Shown here: positions 6,833 to 10,297 of the stretch, in pieces | Layout of the letters: each line of letters opens with the position of its first letter | How positions within the stretch are numbered: position 1 is the stretch's first letter | From: an uncultured Bacilli bacterium | GTDB lineage: Bacteria; Bacillota_I; Bacilli_A; RF39; UBA660 | DNA length: 10,297 bases | Direction of reading: 5' to 3' | Assembly: GCA_944363755.1 (NCBI GenBank) | Contig: CALVVC010000030.1 | Span: 1 to 10,297 of the forward strand | Notes under the pieces: generated by a model | Database searches by the model: none | What the model saw: only the letters and a program-made list of their open reading frames with translations | What the model was told of the DNA's origin: nothing | Translations under genes and position numbers: made by a program

Positions 6833-8017
6833 TTATTTAGATAAATTATAAGTATCTTTAGCAATTACAAGTTCTTCATCTGTCGCTAGAACATAACTAG
6901 CAATAGAAGATTTTTTAGTAGTAATTATACCTTCTTTATCTTTTCTAACTATTGTTTCTTCATTAAGAGCCTCATCTACTTCTACACCAAGTGGTTTTAA
7001 TTTATTAAGTACTTCTTTTCTAATAATAGGATCATTCTCACCACCACCTGCTGTAAATATAATAGCATCTACTTTACCTAGTTTTAGATAGTATTTAGCA
7101 ATATATTCAGCGATACGTTCTGTATACATATCTATAGCAAGAACTACTTTACTATCTTTAGCTAGAAAAGCTCTATCTATATCTCTTAAATCATTCATAC
7201 CAGCAATACCTTCAAGACCACTCTTTTTGTTAAGTAAGTTATCTACTTCATCATAAGAGATTCCTGTTTTTTTCATAATATAACCTATAATACTATAGTC
7301 TATATCACCAGAACGTGTTCCCATCATAATACCAGCATTAGGAGTAAAGCCCATAGATGTAGCGATACATTTACCATTTTTTACAGCAGATATACTAGCA
7401 CCATTTCCAATATGACAGATAATTAAATTACCATCTTTACCTAATATATCTTTCATTCTAGTAGTTATATATTTATGAGACAAACCATGGAAACCATATT
7501 TTCTAACATCATACTTAACATACCATTCATAAGGTACTGAGTATAAAAACTCTTTTTCTTCTATAGTTTGATGAAAAGCAGTATCAAAACACGCAACCAT
7601 TGTAGAATTTGGTATAGCTTTCATAAAAGCTTTTATACCAATTATTGCAGCAGGATTATGTAGAGGTGCTAAATCTTTAATTCTTTCTATTTCATCTAAA
7701 ACTCTATCATTAATAACAACAGATTCAGAATATAGGACACCTCCATGAACAACACGATGACCAACTGCTTTAATGTCATCTAGTTTTTTAACAATTCCTT
7801 TATCCACAAGTTCTGTTAATAAAATATTAACAGCTTTCTCATGATTATCAATTTTCTCTTTCTTATAGATTTTTTCATCATTAACTCTAATAGTATAATC
7901 AGAGTCATTTGAACCAATTCTTTCAAAACTTCCTTTTGTAATTACTTTTTCACTTGGCATATCATAAAGTCTAAACTTTAGAGTACTACTGCCAGAATTA
8001 ACCGCTAATAATAACAT
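6833..8017 (-). CDS. ackA: Acetate kinase family protein (second copy)
   Basis: This 394-residue paralogue of the acetate kinase at 4435-5625 aligns over its full length and keeps the same active-site residues. These are NSGSSTLKF with Asn7, GHRVVHGG with Arg88, FDTAFHQ with Asp145, KYGFHGLSH with His177, GNGAS, MGTRSGDID with Arg235, and TDEELVIA near the C-terminus. Differences are spread along the protein. They include Ser for Thr in the first phosphate motif and a charged stretch near 360-375 (KDKEGIITTKK). It is therefore an old, diverged copy rather than a recent duplication. It may be a second acetate kinase or may prefer another short-chain acid such as propionate; the sequence does not decide. 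The ATG follows an AAGGAG site 9 nt away. It has its own promoter and terminator, so it is expressed apart from the first copy. Confidence 0.93.
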   Translation of the reverse strand: MLLLAVNSGSSTLKFRLYDMPSEKVITKGSFERIGSNDSDYTIRVNDEKIYKKEKIDNHEKAVNILLTELVDKGIVKKLDDIKAVGHRVVHGGVLYSESVVINDRVLDEIERIKDLAPLHNPAAIIGIKAFMKAIPNSTMVACFDTAFHQTIEEKEFLYSVPYEWYVKYDVRKYGFHGLSHKYITTRMKDILGKDGNLIICHIGNGASISAVKNGKCIATSMGFTPNAGIMMGTRSGDIDYSIIGYIMKKTGISYDEVDNLLNKKSGLEGIAGMNDLRDIDRAFLAKDSKVVLAIDMYTERIAEYIAKYYLKLGKVDAIIFTAGGGENDPIIRKEVLNKLKPLGVEVDEALNEETIVRKDKEGIITTKKSSIASYVLATDEELVIAKDTYNLSK

Positions 8018-8038
8018 AATATCTCTCTCCTTTTACTT

Positions 8039-8067
8039 ATTATACACTAATAAGTTTAAAAGAACAA
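8039..8067 (-). promoter_or_regulatory. Promoter of the second acetate kinase gene
   Basis: On the minus strand a perfect TATAAT (8039-8044) lies 17 nt after a weak TTGTTC (8062-8067). The -10 is about 22 nt upstream of the ATG at 8017, giving a short leader that includes the AAGGAG ribosome binding site. The -35 matches consensus in only three positions. Confidence 0.45.
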
Positions 8068-8074
8068 AATCTTT

Positions 8075-8338
8075 TTAATCAGTTATATGAAATACTATAC
8101 TACTACTTAATTTATTTTTAAAATAATCTTTCTTAAACCAGTTTAATAAACATACAAACTCAGTTTCATCCTCAAATATTACTTTATCTATATCAATAAA
8201 TAGAGTTGTTCCTTGAATAGTAAAATCATAGTCTATCCAATTTGGGAATTCTCTTCTTAAAAGTGGTGCAAAACCAAACAAACTTAAAGGTTCACTTTCT
8301 GTATTATTACCATAGGAATTCTTCCCTAAATCTAACAT
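8075..8338 (-). CDS. Hypothetical ORF, probably the 3' fragment of a gene split by the tnpB element
   Basis: From ATG 8338 this gives 87 residues of no family I recognise, ending TTLFIDIDKVIF, CLLNWFKKDYF and SIVFHITD. A GAAGG lies about 10 nt before the ATG, so a short product is possible. However, the same frame stays open upstream for about 60 more codons, to an in-frame TAA near 8528. That extension has protein-like composition (VHANIHELCRELNK, NDEYLDENRPNEEWP) and contains no ATG, GTG or TTG start. It runs straight into the end of the tnpB element, and the frame closes inside the element's structured end. The simplest reading is that this is the C-terminal part (about 140-145 residues) of a gene whose N-terminal part is the same-strand fragment at 9856-10092. 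The join has not been tested. Likely a pseudogene. Confidence 0.5.
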   Translation of the reverse strand: MLDLGKNSYGNNTESEPLSLFGFAPLLRREFPNWIDYDFTIQGTTLFIDIDKVIFEDETEFVCLLNWFKKDYFKNKLSSSIVFHITD

Positions 8339-8495
8339 ATAATTATTACCTTCTTTTGTTTCTGTTAGAATAATAGGCCACTCTTCATTAGGTCTATTTT
8401 CATCTAAGTATTCATCGTTATATAGTGCAAATTGTAATAGAAAGAAAGATTTATTTAACTCTCTACATAGTTCATGAATATTAGCATGAACATAA

Positions 8496-8517
8496 GAAAT
8501 AAAATAAATTTTATTTC
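8496..8517. repeat. Perfect 10-bp palindrome at the right end of the tnpB element
   Basis: GAAATAAAAT (8496-8505) and ATTTTATTTC (8508-8517) are exact inverted arms around 2 nt. Its position just beyond the putative omega-RNA hairpins fits the subterminal hairpin that TnpA recognises in IS200/IS605 right ends. The host reading frame also runs through it, so it could instead be flanking host sequence. Confidence 0.45.
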
Positions 8518-8653
8518 GCCCTTGTCGTTACCTTCAAGGATTCCTACTTCATAGATAGAGTATCCTCTATTCTCCATAGGCTTAAATTCCGATGGTCGCC
8601 ACCGTACTAATTTATTTTTATATTAAATCGTTTTTTTCTATCTAAAACATTAT
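8518..8653 (-). ncRNA. Putative omega-RNA (TnpB guide RNA scaffold) at the right end
   Basis: TnpB nucleases use a guide (omega) RNA made from the 3' end of tnpB and the element's right end; the guide is the adjoining flank. This stretch follows the tnpB stop and is less AT-rich than its surroundings. On the minus strand, in order, it has: a 6-bp hairpin CGGTGG-CGA-CCATCG with one G-U pair (8604-8590); ATAGAG-GATA-CTCTAT (8570-8555) enclosed by a CCTA/TAGG stem (8580-8577 with 8546-8543); and CCTTG/CAAGG (8539-8535 with 8524-8520). No convincing protein is coded here. The 5' boundary probably lies inside tnpB. The guide would be sequence just below 8518 or below 8496, depending on the true element end. 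Confidence 0.5.
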
Positions 8654-9802
8654 CTATACTAAACTAACTAAATTATAGTGTAACTTTAATCCTTCTAATA
8701 ATATGTTTAAACTAGCATTTATATCTCTATCATTATGTGATCCACATTTAGGACAGTCATATTCTCTTATACTTAAATCTTTTAACTTTTCATTTTTATA
8801 ATCACATGTTGAACATATCTGACTACTTGGATAATAGGTATTGATTTTATAATAAATCTTGCCTTTTATCTTACATTTCCACTCTATTAAAGAACGTAGT
8901 GTACTAAAAGCAGCATCTGATAGACTTTTATTAAATGCTTTTTTCTTATCTTTAAACATATCTTGTACTTTTAGGTCTTCTGTTACTATAATATCATGCT
9001 CTTCTACTATTTCATTAGCAATGTCATTTAAATAATGTTTTCTATAATTCTTTATCTTAGAATGTACTCTTGCTATCTTCTCCTTTGTCTTTAAATAATT
9101 CTTACTACCTTTTTCTCTTCTTGATAATTCTCTTTGTAATCTTTTTAATCTCTTTTCATATTTCATTAATATATTATCATTACTATATTTAACACCATCA
9201 CTTGTTACTACTAAATCTTTTATTCCTAAATCTATTCCTACTATAGTTGTAGGTATTATCTTTTCTATTAAGATATCTTCTTCTACTAATACACTAACAT
9301 AATACTTATTTGTTGATTCTCTTGAAATAGTAGCATTTACTATCTTTCCTTCTATTTTATCCTTATTTCTAAAACCCCTTATTTTAACTTTTCCTAGTTT
9401 TGGTAATTTTATATTTCTAGTTAATAAATCTACTTCTATATTACTATATTCTTTTTCTTTATATGTACCTCTTACACAACTAGTTCTATAAGACTGTCTA
9501 TTAAACTTACTCTTAAACCTTGGATATCCACTTCTTTTTGCAAAGAAGTTATTAAAACCATCTTCTAAATCAAATATAGAACTTCTTAAGGCACATGAAT
9601 CTACTTCTTTAAGATATTCATATTGGTTTTCTAATTCTTTTAAATCTTTACATAAATCAAATGTTTTTTGTACTCCTTTTTCTTTTTGATAATTTAGATA
9701 ATAGTTATAAACAAAACGAGCACATCCAAAAGTCTTATGTATTAATATCTTTTGTTCTTCATTTGGATATAATCTAAACTTATATGCTCTATATATTTCC
9801 AT
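8654..9802 (-). CDS. tnpB: TnpB, RNA-guided endonuclease of an IS200/IS605-type element
   Basis: TnpB proteins are compact omega-RNA-guided DNA nucleases, ancestors of Cas12, that cut next to a TAM and help the transposon persist. This 382-residue protein is complete and of normal length. The N-terminal domain begins YRAYKFRLYPN, with GCARFVYNYYLN at 26-37. The RuvC-like residues are intact: Asp191 in VGIDLGIKDL, Glu275 in IIVTEDLKV and Asp360 in NDRDINASLNI. They match ISDra2 TnpB D191, E278 and D361 in order and spacing. The zinc finger is CSTC (330-333) and CPKC (350-353). The ATG follows AGAGGG (9811-9816) by 8 nt and has its own promoter. No frameshift or missing catalytic residue is seen, so the protein is probably active. 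No tnpA is present. The gene interrupts what looks like a host gene in the same orientation. Confidence 0.95.
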   Translation of the reverse strand: MEIYRAYKFRLYPNEEQKILIHKTFGCARFVYNYYLNYQKEKGVQKTFDLCKDLKELENQYEYLKEVDSCALRSSIFDLEDGFNNFFAKRSGYPRFKSKFNRQSYRTSCVRGTYKEKEYSNIEVDLLTRNIKLPKLGKVKIRGFRNKDKIEGKIVNATISRESTNKYYVSVLVEEDILIEKIIPTTIVGIDLGIKDLVVTSDGVKYSNDNILMKYEKRLKRLQRELSRREKGSKNYLKTKEKIARVHSKIKNYRKHYLNDIANEIVEEHDIIVTEDLKVQDMFKDKKKAFNKSLSDAAFSTLRSLIEWKCKIKGKIYYKINTYYPSSQICSTCDYKNEKLKDLSIREYDCPKCGSHNDRDINASLNILLEGLKLHYNLVSLV

Positions 9803-9829
9803 AATACGAACCCTCTTTCTTGTAACTTA

Positions 9830-9859
9830 AGTGTACTACATAAAATATACGTTCGTCAA
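9830..9859 (-). promoter_or_regulatory. Promoter of tnpB in the element's left end
   Basis: On the minus strand TTGACG (9854-9859, 5 of 6) is followed after 18 nt by TACACT (9830-9835). The tnpB start codon is 28 nt further on. The first three bases after TAT of this region also make the TGA that stops the upstream ORF (9856-9858). TTTATGTA occurs twice here as a direct repeat, a possible part of the left-end recognition structure. Confidence 0.55.
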
Positions 9860-10092
9860 TACATAAATTCGATTTTCATCCAAAAAAACGCAATTTCCTT
9901 ATAGATAAAAATATCTTTTTTAATATCAAAAAATAGATAATTATCTCCTTCTTCAATATTATATAAATTTAAATCAAATATTCTCCCAACATATTCTTTT
10001 AATTTATTTAATTCTTCTTTTTCAAAGTGTTTATCATTTTTCTTTTTAACTACCATTGAGGTAGCAACAGCACAACTTAAATATCTTCCCAT
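9856..10092 (-). CDS. Hypothetical ORF, probably the 5' fragment of a gene split by the tnpB element
   Basis: Seventy-eight residues from an ATG with a strong GAGGAGG ribosome binding site 8 nt upstream, so this is a genuine translation start. The N-terminus MGRYLSCAVATSMVVKKK is followed by a charged helix and then FDLNLYNIEEGDNYLFFDIKKDIF. I recall conserved small proteins beginning MGRYL(S/T)C in Firmicutes but know no function for them. The last few residues (about KIEFMY) and the TGA stop come from sequence at or inside the left end of the tnpB element, so the native C-terminus is missing. The rest is probably the open frame at 8075-8525 on the same strand. It begins 13 nt after the Rpn-type gene and is likely co-transcribed with it. 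Likely a pseudogene; a short product could still be made. Confidence 0.55.
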   Translation of the reverse strand: MGRYLSCAVATSMVVKKKNDKHFEKEELNKLKEYVGRIFDLNLYNIEEGDNYLFFDIKKDIFIYKEIAFFWMKIEFMY

Positions 10093-10105
10093 ATCTTTAT
10101 CCTCC

Positions 10106-10297
10106 TCACATCAACATAGTTATTTGTTTTTTAGATAATCCTGTCGCTTTCATGACATCTTGTTTAGAAAGACCCATATTAATAAGATTCTTTGCAATAG
10201 ATTTTTCTTTTTCTTTAGCACCTTCTTTTCTACCTTCTTTTCTACCATCACTTCTAGCAGAATTTACCTCCATCTTGTGTACTATCTCTGCATCATA
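10106..10297 (-). CDS. C-terminus of an Rpn-family PD-(D/E)XK nuclease/putative transposase, cut by window edge
   Basis: My minus-strand translation is open from the window edge to TGA at 10106-10108, giving 63 residues. The tail has the pattern common at the end of Rpn/PD-(D/E)XK nuclease family transposases. A Gly-Lys-Glu-rich linker (DGRKEGRKEGAKEKEKS) leads to a short helical, helix-turn-helix-like end (IAKNLINMGLSKQDVMKATGLSKKQITMLM). Members promote RecA-independent recombination or cut DNA; the catalytic domain would lie beyond the window. The linker is coded by two exact 12-bp tandem copies (10221-10244). The next gene starts 13 nt downstream, with its ribosome binding site between the two, which suggests one transcript. 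Confidence 0.65.
   Translation of the reverse strand, partial: YDAEIVHKMEVNSARSDGRKEGRKEGAKEKEKSIAKNLINMGLSKQDVMKATGLSKKQITMLM
10221..10246. repeat. 12-bp tandem repeat in the Rpn-type gene
   Basis: CCTTCTTTTCTA occurs twice back to back (10221-10232 and 10233-10244) and is followed by CC, the start of a third unit. It codes for repeated Gly-Arg-Lys-Glu in the linker. Because the unit is a multiple of three, copy-number slippage would change linker length without a frameshift. Confidence 0.7.

Larger units (their letters stand above)
8496..9867 (-). mobile_element. tnpB-only IS200/IS605-type element, ends approximate
   Basis: The element contains one gene, tnpB, and no Y1 tyrosine transposase (tnpA), so it is of the non-autonomous IS1341-like kind that needs TnpA in trans. 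Elements of this family make no target duplication and end in subterminal hairpins rather than inverted repeats. The right end (minus-strand 3') is marked by three RNA-capable hairpins at 8520-8604 and a perfect 10-bp palindrome at 8496-8517. The left end lies near 9863-9867, where the minus strand reads TTTAT before the tnpB promoter; TTTAT-like sequences are common target/TAM motifs. The boundaries are judged only from structure and from where the flanking reading frames break. Each could be off by 10-25 nt. Confidence 0.55.

Noticed and set aside
8400..8580. Short minus-strand ORF beginning at ATG 8575 (MENRGYSIYEVGILEG)
   Set aside because: It runs through the hairpins of the putative omega-RNA and then out of frame through the host fragment to a stop. 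Its N-terminus reads as scaffold sequence rather than a protein, so I treat it as non-coding.
1..10297. CRISPR array, tRNA or rRNA genes, riboswitch
   Set aside because: I saw no regularly spaced repeats, no cloverleaf or rRNA-like conserved segments, and no recognisable riboswitch core on either strand.

Overview
The window is very AT-rich, uses the standard bacterial code (TGG for Trp, TGA as stop) and carries a full-length SpoIVA spore-coat ATPase. This points to an endospore-forming, low-GC Firmicute (Bacillota), probably a gut-type Bacilli, Erysipelotrichia or clostridial lineage. I cannot name the genus from sequence alone.

Layout. From 1 to 881 (minus) lies the N-terminal 293 residues of an Mbeg1-like/DUF2974 alpha/beta hydrolase, cut by the window edge. 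It is divergent from spoIVA (plus, to 2437) across a short spacer with a 9-bp inverted repeat. spoIVA ends in an intrinsic terminator whose hairpin holds the stop codons of both spoIVA and a convergent minus-strand gene. From 5625 down to 2434 (minus) runs a tight housekeeping cluster: ackA (acetate kinase), nrnA (DHH/DHHA1 nanoRNase/pAp phosphatase), engB/ysxC (ribosome-assembly GTPase) and an unrecognised 135-residue protein. Spacings are 13 nt, a 14-nt overlap and 34 nt. A sigma-A-like promoter lies before ackA, so this is probably one operon.

Next, 5693-6637 (minus) encodes a RhuM-Fic fusion with an intact Doc-type Fic motif. It has its own promoter and two similar palindromic sites upstream. 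At 6833-8017 (minus) is a second complete acetate-kinase-family gene with its own promoter and terminator, so two ackA paralogues flank the Fic gene.

The right third is a mobile zone. A tnpB-only IS200/IS605-type element (tnpB 8654-9802, with a structured putative omega-RNA and terminal palindrome just beyond its 3' end) lies between two same-strand ORF fragments (8075-8338 with an open frame extending to about 8525, and 9856-10092). These look like the 3' and 5' parts of one gene split by the insertion. Upstream of them is the C-terminus of an Rpn-type PD-(D/E)XK nuclease/transposase, cut by the window edge.

No entirely new system is evident. The items most worth checking are the TnpB/omega-RNA insertion with its interrupted host gene, and the RhuM-Fic gene with its paired palindromes between two acetate kinases.
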